From the NCBI GenBank assembly GCA_018672475.1, contig JABHFS010000113.1, positions 1 through 35,145 of the forward strand: DNA of 35,145 nucleotides, read 5' to 3'. The stretch's first letter is position 1, and every line of letters starts with the position of its first letter. The notes under the pieces were generated by a model, which was not told the DNA's origin, made no database searches, and was given only the letters and a program-made list of their open reading frames with translations. The DNA is from Gemmatimonadota bacterium. GTDB lineage: Bacteria > Latescibacterota > UBA2968 > UBA8231. This document shows positions 17,357-25,248 of this stretch, one piece after another. Position numbers and translations under genes: made by a program.

Positions 17357-18685
17357 ATGAATGAATCTAGCTTAGACCTCAGTTTATATTTGCATGCCTT
17401 TCCACAGATTCCAACAACTCGCCACATCTTCTTAGAACGCAATCTGTTCCCTCGCGCTGGATACATCCTGAGCAAAATTTTACCCGGTGCGCATTGGCTA
17501 TTTATAGCCGACCGCACCACCTGGCCTCTGGCCGGCCCCGCAATCGTTGCGAGTGCACAAAACGCTGGGATCAAAACCGCTGAATACATTATAGAAGAAA
17601 ACAAGCCCATCGCCTCCGACCGAGCCATCGCCGCCCTACAACCCCATCTCACTGGGATTACCGCCATAGTGGCCATCGGCTCCGGCACTCTCAACGACAT
17701 CGGTAAAATGACGGCCCATAGGGCTCAAATACCCTATGCCGTGCTCGCCACCGCTCCCTCGATGAACGGCTACACCTCTTCGATTGCCGCGCTGCTCGTC
17801 GACGGTGTTAAAACCACGCAACCATGCAGCCCCCCCGTAGCCTGTCTCGGCGACCTCGATTTACTCGCCGCAACGCCCTATCGCATGATCGCCGCCGGGC
17901 TCGGCGACTTGCTTTCAAAATCCGTCAGCAATGCCGACTGGCTGCTCGCCCGCCAGCTCAACAATGGCACCTATTCCACCGAAGCGGCCGCTCTAATCGA
18001 CAAAAGCGCCGAACTGCTCGCAGACGTCGCCGGCAAACTACCCGCTCGCGATACTACCGCCATAGGCCAACTGATGGCCAGTCTCTGCTTATCTGGCCTA
18101 GCGATGAGCGTCGCCGGGTCATCAGCGCCGGCCAGCGGCGGCGAACACCTGATCAGCCACTACCTGGATATGACCCATTATGCCCTGGGCGAATCCAACG
18201 ATCTGCACGGCTGCCAGGTCGGCGTAGCCACCTTGGCGACGGCCGCGCTCTACGAAAAACTGCTCGCACTCGATCCGACGTCGATTGACGTCAACGCACT
18301 CGTCGACCGCCACCCGCCTTGGGCAACCTACGAGCCCATAGTCCGCGAGCGTTTTGGCCCGCTGGCCGAAGCCGTCCTACCGCATGCCAAAACAGGTTAC
18401 CCGGACAGTGACCAACTCCGCGTACGCCTTGAACAGATACAAGACCAGTGGGAGATCTTACACGCCGAACTCCGACCCAGTCTTCGCGGGGTCGCCGCAA
18501 TTCGCACCGAATTACTGGCCGCCGAATGCCCGACTACCTTCGCGCAAATCGGCGTTTCACCTGAGCGAGCACAAAGGGCCCAAACCCACAGTAAGGATAT
18601 TCGCGCCCGCTATACGATCCTGCATCTCGCTGCGGAACTTGGCTTGGCACACGAATGGACAACGGGGTTGTCACACCTTATATAG
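17357..18685 (+). CDS. sn-Glycerol-1-phosphate dehydrogenase-like protein (AraM/EgsA family)
   Basis: This 442-residue protein belongs to the iron-containing alcohol-dehydrogenase superfamily, AraM/EgsA branch, which makes glycerol-1-phosphate from dihydroxyacetone phosphate with NAD(P)H. The cofactor loop is AIGSGTLNDIGK (106-117) and the family-specific ATAPSMNGYTSSIAAL follows (131-146). Metal ligands are D184 (GLGDLLSK), H264 (GGEHLISH) and H284 (DLHGCQVG). The C-terminal 120 residues are helical. Substrate specificity cannot be fixed: AraM-type members of bacteria lie in sugar-utilisation loci, as this one may. The start at 17357 has only a weak ribosome site. It is followed by a GNAT pseudogene and the rhaM-like gene on the same strand. 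Confidence 0.85.
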   Translation: MNESSLDLSLYLHAFPQIPTTRHIFLERNLFPRAGYILSKILPGAHWLFIADRTTWPLAGPAIVASAQNAGIKTAEYIIEENKPIASDRAIAALQPHLTGITAIVAIGSGTLNDIGKMTAHRAQIPYAVLATAPSMNGYTSSIAALLVDGVKTTQPCSPPVACLGDLDLLAATPYRMIAAGLGDLLSKSVSNADWLLARQLNNGTYSTEAAALIDKSAELLADVAGKLPARDTTAIGQLMASLCLSGLAMSVAGSSAPASGGEHLISHYLDMTHYALGESNDLHGCQVGVATLATAALYEKLLALDPTSIDVNALVDRHPPWATYEPIVRERFGPLAEAVLPHAKTGYPDSDQLRVRLEQIQDQWEILHAELRPSLRGVAAIRTELLAAECPTTFAQIGVSPERAQRAQTHSKDIRARYTILHLAAELGLAHEWTTGLSHLI

Positions 18686-18741
18686 TAGCATTAGCTATCC
18701 CATCCACGGTTCCACAGCCCTAAAAAAATGCACGGTCCAAA

Positions 18742-19039
18742 ATGATCACACTCGTGTCCGTCACTACACAGAATGTTCTGCTCTTCAAAAGCGTTCGCCT
18801 GCAAACCCCACAGGATACGCCCAGGGCCTTTGGTTCGACCTATGCCAGAGAAGCCGCATTCACTGATGCCGATTGGATCGAGCCACGGCGCAGTGAACAG
18901 GTCAACCGTCGGCTACTGCCTTCTACCAAAACAACGGTTTCACCATGCCCCGCCAAAGCGAACACCCCCCAACGAGCCCGACCTCATTCTATACGAGAGG
19001 TCCCGTACGTTGACGAGCCCCGGTAGCAAAAGTCCTTGA
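18742..19039 (+). pseudogene. GNAT acetyltransferase, frameshifted with internal deletion
   Basis: From ATG 18742 the first 46 codons (LLFKSVRLQTPQDTPRAFGS, then TYAREAAFTDADWIE) are the unmistakable N-terminus of a GNAT acetyltransferase. The frame then goes wrong. In the +2 frame from about 18900 the typical C-terminal strand TAFYQNNGFTMPRQSEHPP appears, and in the +1 frame from 18971 the ending NEPDLILYERSRTL. A run of six C (18964-18969) sits at the second shift. Roughly 70 residues, including the acetyl-CoA-binding R/Q-x-x-G-x-G/A loop, are missing between the parts, so this is a dead gene and not only a sequencing slip. Confidence 0.7.
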
Positions 19040-19096
19040 TAAATGACCAGACATACCAAGAGACGATAGCAACTAACCTATACTAAGGAGACCCCA

Positions 19097-19417
19097 ATGT
19101 ATTCGATTGGCCTAGCGATGACGCTGCGTCCCGGAGCTTATGCCGAGTATAAAAAAGCCCACGACGAACTCTGGCCCGAGATCGCCGACAGCATGTCCGA
19201 CAACGATGTAAGCATGGCCATCTACCACTTCGGCGAAAACCTGGTCATCCACGCCGTCGCCCCCACCGAGGCCGCCTGGAACAAGAGCCGCGACGTGCCG
19301 ATCCTGGAAAAGTGGTTCGAGTATATGTCGACCTTGTTGACAACCAACCAAGAAGGCGAGATCCTCTTCGAGGACCTGCCCGAAGCCTTTGCTTTTGGTA
19401 TATTCAAAGCGGATTAA
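19097..19417 (+). CDS. L-rhamnose mutarotase family protein
   Basis: This 106-residue protein has the dimeric alpha/beta-barrel fold of RhaM, which interconverts alpha and beta anomers of L-rhamnose. The start YSIGLAMTLRPGAYAEYKKA holds the strand before the catalytic His22 in AHDELWPEI, and WFEYMSTLL near the end is typical. The ATG is preceded by a good AAGGAG. There are no rhamnose isomerase, kinase or aldolase genes nearby, so its sugar may be another L- or deoxy-sugar; single RhaM-like proteins are common next to PhyH and Gfo/Idh genes in these lineages. It stands between two pseudogenes and is itself intact. Confidence 0.9.
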   Translation: MYSIGLAMTLRPGAYAEYKKAHDELWPEIADSMSDNDVSMAIYHFGENLVIHAVAPTEAAWNKSRDVPILEKWFEYMSTLLTTNQEGEILFEDLPEAFAFGIFKAD

Positions 19418-19470
19418 CCAACGCCGCTAGTCGCATCGATCCGCACTTAAAAAAATGACCCTTTCAGTCT

Positions 19471-19809
19471 GCCTCGCTGGTCGATCCAGAAGGCCAGATC
19501 GGCATTGTCGTAGCGAGCCTCAATGAGGAATTAACCGACGGCGTCCCTGAGGAGATCGCACCCTATTGAGCATAGAACTTCTACTCGTTGCACGGCGCAA
19601 AATGGTGGCGCGCACACTGGCAAAAGAGCGGTCAGGTGGAAGTTGAATTAGCGCATTCGTTACACAATGGCTGGCACCACTGGCTTGCTTGGGAGGAGTT
19701 GTAAATTGCCCACGGACTCAGCAGAGAAGACACCGTCGACGCGCAGACGGTGCGTATCGACGGCGGTAAACGCCTGGGTTTCACGCGGGTGATCGCACGG
19801 AAAATCTGA
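19471..19809 (+). pseudogene. C-terminal part of a SAM-dependent methyltransferase, with in-frame stops
   Basis: One frame reads VDPEGQIGIVVASLNEELTD, GVPEEIAPY, then TGA (19567), A, TAG (19573), NFYSLHGAKWWRAHWQKSG, QVEVELAHSLHNGWHHWLAW, EEL, TAA (19702), IAHGLSREDTVDAQTVRIDG and FTRVIARKI before a final TGA (19807). This is the second half of a class I SAM methyltransferase of a type common next to rhaM-like genes. The TGA and TAG stand where the family has Trp (PYW-x-W-x-FYSLH), so two point changes killed them. The SAM-binding half is missing. Confidence 0.7.
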
Positions 19810-19856
19810 TAATCCGTGCACTTGCAGTGCAGGTCACACAAAACGGCCGATAGGCT

Positions 19857-20666
19857 TCAGCCCTTCACCGCCCCAGCCGTCAAACCGCCGATAAATTCTT
19901 TTTGCAGGATGAAGAATAGAATAACCACGGGCACCACCGCCAAAAAAGTCCCCGCCATCATCGAGCCATAATCCTGGGCGTAGAGCCCGACCATCTGATT
20001 GAGACCGATCGGCAGGGTAAAACGATCCTGGTGGTGCAGGACGATTTGCGGCCAGAGGAAATTGTTCCACGAACCCATAAAAGAAATCAGGCAGAAAGCG
20101 CCGATCATCGGCCGTGACACCGGCAAGACCACGTCCCAATAGAGCCGCAGCTCGGTGCAGCCATCGATTCGCCCCGCCTGCAGCAAATCATCGGGTAAGT
20201 CGAGCATCGACTGGCGAAACAAAAACATGCCAAAAACACTCACCGCCCCCGGTATAATCAGCCCCAGATAAGAGTCGACCAGCCCCATCGCGTAAATCAG
20301 TTCGTACATCGGCGCCAGCATCACCTGCGCCGGAATCATCATCGTCGCCAGCATTAGCACCATAATCAGCTTCTTGCCCTTGAACTCGTATTTGGCCAGC
20401 GCGAAACCGCCCAGTGACGAGAAGAACAACTGCACCAACACCGTGGCCCCGGCAACGAAGAAACTGTTAACCATAAAACGCACATAGGGAATCTGCGTAA
20501 AGAGCTGCTCAAAATTGTAGCCGGAGACCCGGGGGGCAAAGAACAGGTAATGGAAGAGGTCGTCCGGCCCCTTGCTCGTCGCCGCGATCAGCCAGACCAA
20601 AGGCGTCAACATCAATACCGCACAAGCACCGAGCGCCGTATAAAGCGCGATCTTCGACCCACTCAA
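19857..20666 (-). CDS. Sugar ABC transporter permease (MalG/UgpE type)
   Basis: This 269-residue inner-membrane permease has six hydrophobic helices and the cytoplasmic EAA loop (LPDDLLQAGRIDGCTELRLY, near 155-175) that docks the ATPase. The start IALYTALGACAVLMLTPLVW and the end (FFILQKEFIGGLTAGAVKG) are typical of the second permease of carbohydrate (CUT1) importers. Its ATG at 20666 lies 1 bp before the stop of the first permease gene, so the two are translated together. No ATPase gene is present in the operon; CUT1 systems commonly borrow a shared MsmK/UgpC-type ATPase coded elsewhere. Nothing in the sequence fixes the sugar. Confidence 0.93.
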   Translation of the reverse strand: MSGSKIALYTALGACAVLMLTPLVWLIAATSKGPDDLFHYLFFAPRVSGYNFEQLFTQIPYVRFMVNSFFVAGATVLVQLFFSSLGGFALAKYEFKGKKLIMVLMLATMMIPAQVMLAPMYELIYAMGLVDSYLGLIIPGAVSVFGMFLFRQSMLDLPDDLLQAGRIDGCTELRLYWDVVLPVSRPMIGAFCLISFMGSWNNFLWPQIVLHHQDRFTLPIGLNQMVGLYAQDYGSMMAGTFLAVVPVVILFFILQKEFIGGLTAGAVKG

Positions 20667-20667
20667 A

Positions 20668-21567
20668 TCAATCCTCCGTCTTCCAGGTGCCCGACAGCCG
20701 CATCTGCACCAACGAAATCACCAGCACGGCAAAGGTCAACGTCCAACCAATGGCTGAGGCATACCCCAAATCGCCTGCGACAAAGCCGTTTTGGTACAGA
20801 TACATCACCACCGTTAAGCCCGAGTTATCCGGTCCGGCGGTATTGTTGAGCATCACATAGGGCAACTCAAAAAGCTGGAACGAGCCGATCGTGCTCAATA
20901 CCGCGACAAAGACCGCCACCCCGCGGATTCCAGGCAGGGTAACGTGCAAGAATTGCTTGAAAGGACCGGCCCCATCGACCTGTGCCGCCTCATAGAGCGA
21001 GCGATCAACCCCCTGCAACGCCGCAAGAAAATAGATCATATTGAAACCGACATACATCCACAACGAAGTCAATATCAATGCCGGCATCACCAGATCTGGG
21101 TTGCCCAGCCACTTGGTATCGATCGCCACGTCGAAGAGCGAATGCAGGACGCGGTTCAACAGACCGAACTTCGGGATGAAAATCACCGAGAACAGCACCG
21201 CGACAAAAACCTGGCCGACAAGGTGCGGTGAAAAGAAAGTAAAGCGAAAGAAATCGCGCCCCCGCACCATGTTGCTATTGAGCAATAGCGCCAAGCCCAA
21301 ACTCAAAGGCAGCTGTAAAAAGACCGAGCCGCAGGCATAGATGCAGGTGTTCCACACCGCCTGGTGGAAAGCCGGGTCGCCGTAGAGGAAACGGAAATTA
21401 TCCAAGCCGACGAAGAGCTGGGACTTCGGCCCATTGGTAATATAAAACGAGAGCTGGATGCTCTTGACCAACGGGTAGAGCGTAAAAATGAGAAAGAGCA
21501 CTACAAAAGGCGCGACAAAAAGATAGGGCGCATAGCGGTGCTGCAAGCGGAAGAGCAAGGATCTCAA
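20668..21567 (-). CDS. Sugar ABC transporter permease (MalF/UgpA type)
   Basis: This 299-residue protein has the MalF/UgpA-type start (RYAPYLFVAPFVVLFLIFTL), six hydrophobic helices and the EAA motif YEAAQVDGAGPFKQFLHVTL near 201-220. The substrate pathway would run through this subunit together with the MalG-type permease coded next. Its ATG at 21567 overlaps the stop of the binding-protein gene by four bases (ATGA), a sign of translational coupling. It completes the membrane part of a CUT1-type carbohydrate importer. Confidence 0.93.
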   Translation of the reverse strand: MRSLLFRLQHRYAPYLFVAPFVVLFLIFTLYPLVKSIQLSFYITNGPKSQLFVGLDNFRFLYGDPAFHQAVWNTCIYACGSVFLQLPLSLGLALLLNSNMVRGRDFFRFTFFSPHLVGQVFVAVLFSVIFIPKFGLLNRVLHSLFDVAIDTKWLGNPDLVMPALILTSLWMYVGFNMIYFLAALQGVDRSLYEAAQVDGAGPFKQFLHVTLPGIRGVAVFVAVLSTIGSFQLFELPYVMLNNTAGPDNSGLTVVMYLYQNGFVAGDLGYASAIGWTLTFAVLVISLVQMRLSGTWKTED

Positions 21568-22910
21568 TAGGGGTTCCTCCGCATATAGCGGCGCACCTCG
21601 GCGGCGGCTTCGGCCAACCGGGTCCGCGCGAAATCCTCAAAGCCCGCCTCGCCATTCTCGCGATAATAAACCGCGCACGCCGAGATCACCCCCGACATCT
21701 TCGATTTCGCTGTCTCGACTAGTGGGCTGGCGTATTGCGGCGGTACCTCGTCGGCGAGATTCGCGTAGAGCCGGCCCAGCGGCTGCCCCGACCAATAAGC
21801 GCGCTCTTCGTCAAAGGCCGGGTCCTCCCAAGCGTCTTTTAAAGGCGGTAGAATATTCGTCTCGCGAAAACGCACCGCCAACTCGGCCTTGTCGAAATAC
21901 ATATGCTCGGCGACCTGCCAGGCCAACTCAGGATTGGGACAGGCCTTGGTGATGCCCAACATCGTGCCGCCCCAAGTGCTAGTGCGGCGGCCACCCGGCA
22001 CGGCAGCCGGCAGCGGCATCAGCGCCATTTTTCCGTGCATTCTGGGAATATCCGTCTCGGCGACCTTGCTGCGCCAATCCGGACAGACAAAAGACAGGAA
22101 ATAACCCTGCTCGACGGCTTGCGTAAACACTCTGCCCGACCCCAGATCCGAAGCGATACGCCCCTCGCCGGCAACTAGGGGGATAAAAAAAAGCAAGGTC
22201 TCGAGCGCGGTCTCGTCGTCCATCGTCAACCGGCTCTCGGCGTCAAAATAACCGCCGTCGCGCTGAAAGAGGAACATTTCGTAGTGGTGCGCGCCGCTGT
22301 CTGAAAGCTCGATCATATAGCGCTCGCCCGGCACGGTGATCTGCTGACCGACGCGGACAAAGTCTTCCCAAGTCTTGATTTGCTCGACATCGATGCCGGC
22401 GGCCTCGAAAAGATCCCGGCGATACGCCAACATCACCGGATGCACATCGTGCGGCAACCCGTAGATCTTGCCTTTGTTGGTATAGGGGGCAAAACGCGTC
22501 TTGACGATGCGATCATAATAACCGGTCGAGCGCAAAAACGGCATGAGATCGATAAAACCCACGTCTTCCGGAGGTCCGCGGAAAAAAGAACCCGCCCGGC
22601 TGATCTCGACTTCGACCAGGTCCGGCACATCCAAATCCGCCCAGAAGGCGGCTCGGAGCCGGCTGGTCACCGCCTCGCCGTGCACCAATTGCACATCAAG
22701 GGTAGTGCCGGGATGTTTGGCCTCGAAAGAAGGCGTGGCCTTCTGGTAGGGTACGGAATGGTTGCGGGCAAAGGTCCAAAAACGCATTGTAGCCCGCTGC
22801 TCTGAGACCGGATGGAGGGCCAGATAAAAACCGGCGACCACCGTGATCAACAAAATCAGCGCGGGTGCTTTGCCAAAGGGCAGCATATCTTCAAAGGATC
22901 GATCGGCCAT
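21564..22910 (-). CDS. Sugar ABC transporter substrate-binding protein (membrane-anchored)
   Basis: About 448 residues. Family 1 extracellular solute-binding protein: after a short N-terminus a hydrophobic helix (about 15-32, APALILLITVVAGFYLALHP) acts as an uncleaved anchor, since no lipobox or clear cleavage site is seen. The mature part has RFWTFARNHSVPYQKATPSF, PHDVHPVMLAYRRDLFEAAG (hinge region), a TWGGTMLGITKACPNPELAW segment and SPLVETAKSKMSGVISACAV. It would hand sugar to the two permeases that follow in the same operon. The ATG at 22910 is preferred over a TTG at 22922; neither has a good ribosome site. The gene is divergent from the sensor kinase across a 280-bp gap holding a palindrome. 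Confidence 0.9.
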   Translation of the reverse strand: MADRSFEDMLPFGKAPALILLITVVAGFYLALHPVSEQRATMRFWTFARNHSVPYQKATPSFEAKHPGTTLDVQLVHGEAVTSRLRAAFWADLDVPDLVEVEISRAGSFFRGPPEDVGFIDLMPFLRSTGYYDRIVKTRFAPYTNKGKIYGLPHDVHPVMLAYRRDLFEAAGIDVEQIKTWEDFVRVGQQITVPGERYMIELSDSGAHHYEMFLFQRDGGYFDAESRLTMDDETALETLLFFIPLVAGEGRIASDLGSGRVFTQAVEQGYFLSFVCPDWRSKVAETDIPRMHGKMALMPLPAAVPGGRRTSTWGGTMLGITKACPNPELAWQVAEHMYFDKAELAVRFRETNILPPLKDAWEDPAFDEERAYWSGQPLGRLYANLADEVPPQYASPLVETAKSKMSGVISACAVYYRENGEAGFEDFARTRLAEAAAEVRRYMRRNPY

Positions 22911-23021
22911 ATGGACTCGCAAGGTACGCAGTACGCATCGTCATTGCAACAACAATAACGATGTAACGTGATAAATAATAGTAGATTGCGATAAGTTACT
23001 TTAAGGGGAAAATTAGGTAAA

Positions 23022-23034
23022 TTGTGTTTCACAA
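23022..23034. promoter_or_regulatory. Palindromic operator candidate
   Basis: TTGTG-TTT-CACAA (23022-23034) is a perfect 5-bp inverted repeat around three bases, in the AT-rich gap between the divergent ABC-transporter operon (start 22910) and the sensor kinase (start 23191). Its place, about 110 bp before the transporter start and 160 bp before the kinase start, fits an operator for a sugar-responsive repressor or activator. Which protein binds it is unknown; no DNA-binding regulator is coded next to it. Confidence 0.35.
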
Positions 23035-23190
23035 CAAGACATCATTACCTATGTTTAAGCATAAAGCACAGTTATAACAGCAGCACGATTACAGCCATAA
23101 TAGCCAACGAATGCCGCCGCAACCACGCTCTATATTCTCGAACGCCATTCGCGCGACCTTAGACGCACCGCGGGACAAAACGAAAATATC

Positions 23191-25212
23191 ATGGCCGACA
23201 CACCAGACAATCGCGACGATCAACGCGACATGCACGGCGAGATAGAACAGCTCCGCAATGAAGTCGACCGCCTACGGTCACGTGACGTGGCCCAGGAGCT
23301 CAAACTCTCCGAAGCCAAATACCGCGCCCTAATCGAAGGCAGCTCGGATTTTATTTATGTACTCGACAAAGAGGGGTGTTTCACTTTCGCTAACCAGGAG
23401 GTGGAAAACCTGCTCGGCTATACCCCCGACGAGATCTTGGGCAAACATTATTCCGCTATCCTACTCGCCGAGGACTTGGCCTCGCTGAAATACGCCTTCG
23501 CCGAGCGGCGCACCGGCGAACGGGCCACCCACCAACTAGAGATCCGGCTGCGGTCGCGCAGCGGGGTCACCGGCGACGTGGATATGGATATCCGCCATTG
23601 CTCGCTGAGCGCCAGCGGTATCTACCAGGACGAAGCCTACTGGGGCACGCACGGCGTCGCCCGCGACATCAGCGAACGCAAATACCAAGCCACCAAACAA
23701 CTGGCCCTGCAACAGTTGCACCGCTCGATCTGGACCATGACTCGCGCCGACGACATACACCCGGTGCTCACCGCCATTCGCGACTGCCTGCATACGATGG
23801 AAGTGCCCTATGGTGAGTTCGGCGTCTATGTGCTCGATTTGGGCGAACCACCGATCGTGCATTTTTACGGCACGTACGATTCGGCGGAGATCACCAAGAA
23901 GGGCCAGTGGATGGTAACCGACGCCGAAAGCTTTGCCGGACACACGATGGGCGTCTGGCAAAGCGGCGAGATGGTGCATTCTCGGGTCCTCGAAAACGAC
24001 ACGACTCATCACTATCGAGACCGCCTCGCCGAGTTTTTCGGCGATATCAACTCGATTATCGACATTCCCTTCTCGCACGGCGTACTGACCGTGACGACCA
24101 AAGACGGCACCCGGTTTTCCAGCCGCAATATCTCCTTTGTACGGGAGTTAGCCGAGGCGCTCTCCGACGGATTCCGCCGCATGGAGGACCTGCTGGATCT
24201 CAAGCTCTCCGAACAGCGCTACCGGACGCTAGTCGAAACGCCGAACCTGGTGGTGATGTTGATCGACACCGAGGGCAACTTCCTCTACACCAGCCCCCAG
24301 ATCGAAACCTGGCTCGGTTACGCACCCGCAGATTTTTACGCAGACGCTTCTCTGATGATGCGACTCGTGCACCCCGCAGACCAGGACACGCTCGGCTCTT
24401 TTATGACCACGACCAATGGCATGCCGGTGCTGCGCAACCTCGAATACCGCTGGTCCTCGACCGACGGGCAGTATCATTGGGCTTCCGGGTGGCTCTTCCC
24501 CGTCTACGAGACCGAAGGCGACGCACAGGTCAAAAGAGCGAATATGGTCCAGGTGGTGGTACAGGATACGACCGAGAGTAAACAGATCGAAAACCAGATC
24601 AAGACCTCACTCGAAGAGAAGGAAGTGCTGCTCAAGGAGATCCACCACCGAGTCAAAAACAATCTGCAGATCATCTCCAGCCTACTCGACCTGCAATCGA
24701 GCAACCTCGACGAGGCAGCCAGGCGCATCTTCGCAGACTGTCAAAACCGCATCAACTCCATGGCCCTCATCCACGAGGAACTCTACCATTCGACGGACCT
24801 TGCCCACGTCGACTTCGAGACCTATGCCGGCAACCTCGCCGAAAGCCTCATCGGCACCTACGGGGCCGCCAGCGTCGGGCTCGAATTAGTGGTCGATGCG
24901 CTGCCCCTCACGCTCGATAAAGCCATTCCGATGGGGTTAATCATCAACGAATTAGTCTCCAACTCGCTCAAGCACGCCTTTCCGGGGGGGGCCGCGGGGC
25001 GCATCGTAATATCGCTCAAGGCGGACGACGAGGAGACCTTTGTGCTTGTAGTCGGCGACAACGGTATCGGACTGCCAGCCGACGTCGAACCGCAGAACCC
25101 CAGCAGCCTGGGCTTGCGACTCGTCTACACCCTCGCCCAACAGCTCAGAGGTAAAGTCGATCTTTCGCGTGAGAATGGCACCTCTTTCACCATCGTGCGC
25201 GACGCCTCATAG
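23191..25212 (+). CDS. PAS-GAF-PAS sensor histidine kinase (HisKA_2 family)
   Basis: This 673-residue soluble kinase has no membrane helix. A coiled coil (1-40) leads to PAS domain 1 (about 40-165, with [18 protein letters not shown]), a GAF-like domain (about 175-335), and PAS domain 2 (about 340-465, [20 protein letters not shown]). The HisKA_2 dimerisation domain has [20 protein letters not shown] with phosphoacceptor H486, and the HATPase_c domain has N587/N591, the G1 box VGDNGIGLP (622-629) and SSLGLRLV (638-645). No response regulator lies nearby, so it acts as an orphan kinase. It is divergent from the sugar ABC operon and might sense the same state, but cytoplasmic PAS domains may also sense redox or light. 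There is no HWE or Cys-rich signature to decide. Confidence 0.92.
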   Translation: MADTPDNRDDQRDMHGEIEQLRNEVDRLRSRDVAQELKLSEAKYRALIEGSSDFIYVLDKEGCFTFANQEVENLLGYTPDEILGKHYSAILLAEDLASLKYAFAERRTGERATHQLEIRLRSRSGVTGDVDMDIRHCSLSASGIYQDEAYWGTHGVARDISERKYQATKQLALQQLHRSIWTMTRADDIHPVLTAIRDCLHTMEVPYGEFGVYVLDLGEPPIVHFYGTYDSAEITKKGQWMVTDAESFAGHTMGVWQSGEMVHSRVLENDTTHHYRDRLAEFFGDINSIIDIPFSHGVLTVTTKDGTRFSSRNISFVRELAEALSDGFRRMEDLLDLKLSEQRYRTLVETPNLVVMLIDTEGNFLYTSPQIETWLGYAPADFYADASLMMRLVHPADQDTLGSFMTTTNGMPVLRNLEYRWSSTDGQYHWASGWLFPVYETEGDAQVKRANMVQVVVQDTTESKQIENQIKTSLEEKEVLLKEIHHRVKNNLQIISSLLDLQSSNLDEAARRIFADCQNRINSMALIHEELYHSTDLAHVDFETYAGNLAESLIGTYGAASVGLELVVDALPLTLDKAIPMGLIINELVSNSLKHAFPGGAAGRIVISLKADDEETFVLVVGDNGIGLPADVEPQNPSSLGLRLVYTLAQQLRGKVDLSRENGTSFTIVRDAS

Positions 25213-25248
25213 CCCCCAGCCTTCAATTACTTGCATAAATATTTATTT

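Noticed and set aside
19817..19831. Perfect hairpin TGCACT-TGC-AGTGCA behind the ABC transporter operon
   Set aside because: Not followed by T on the minus strand; too little to call.
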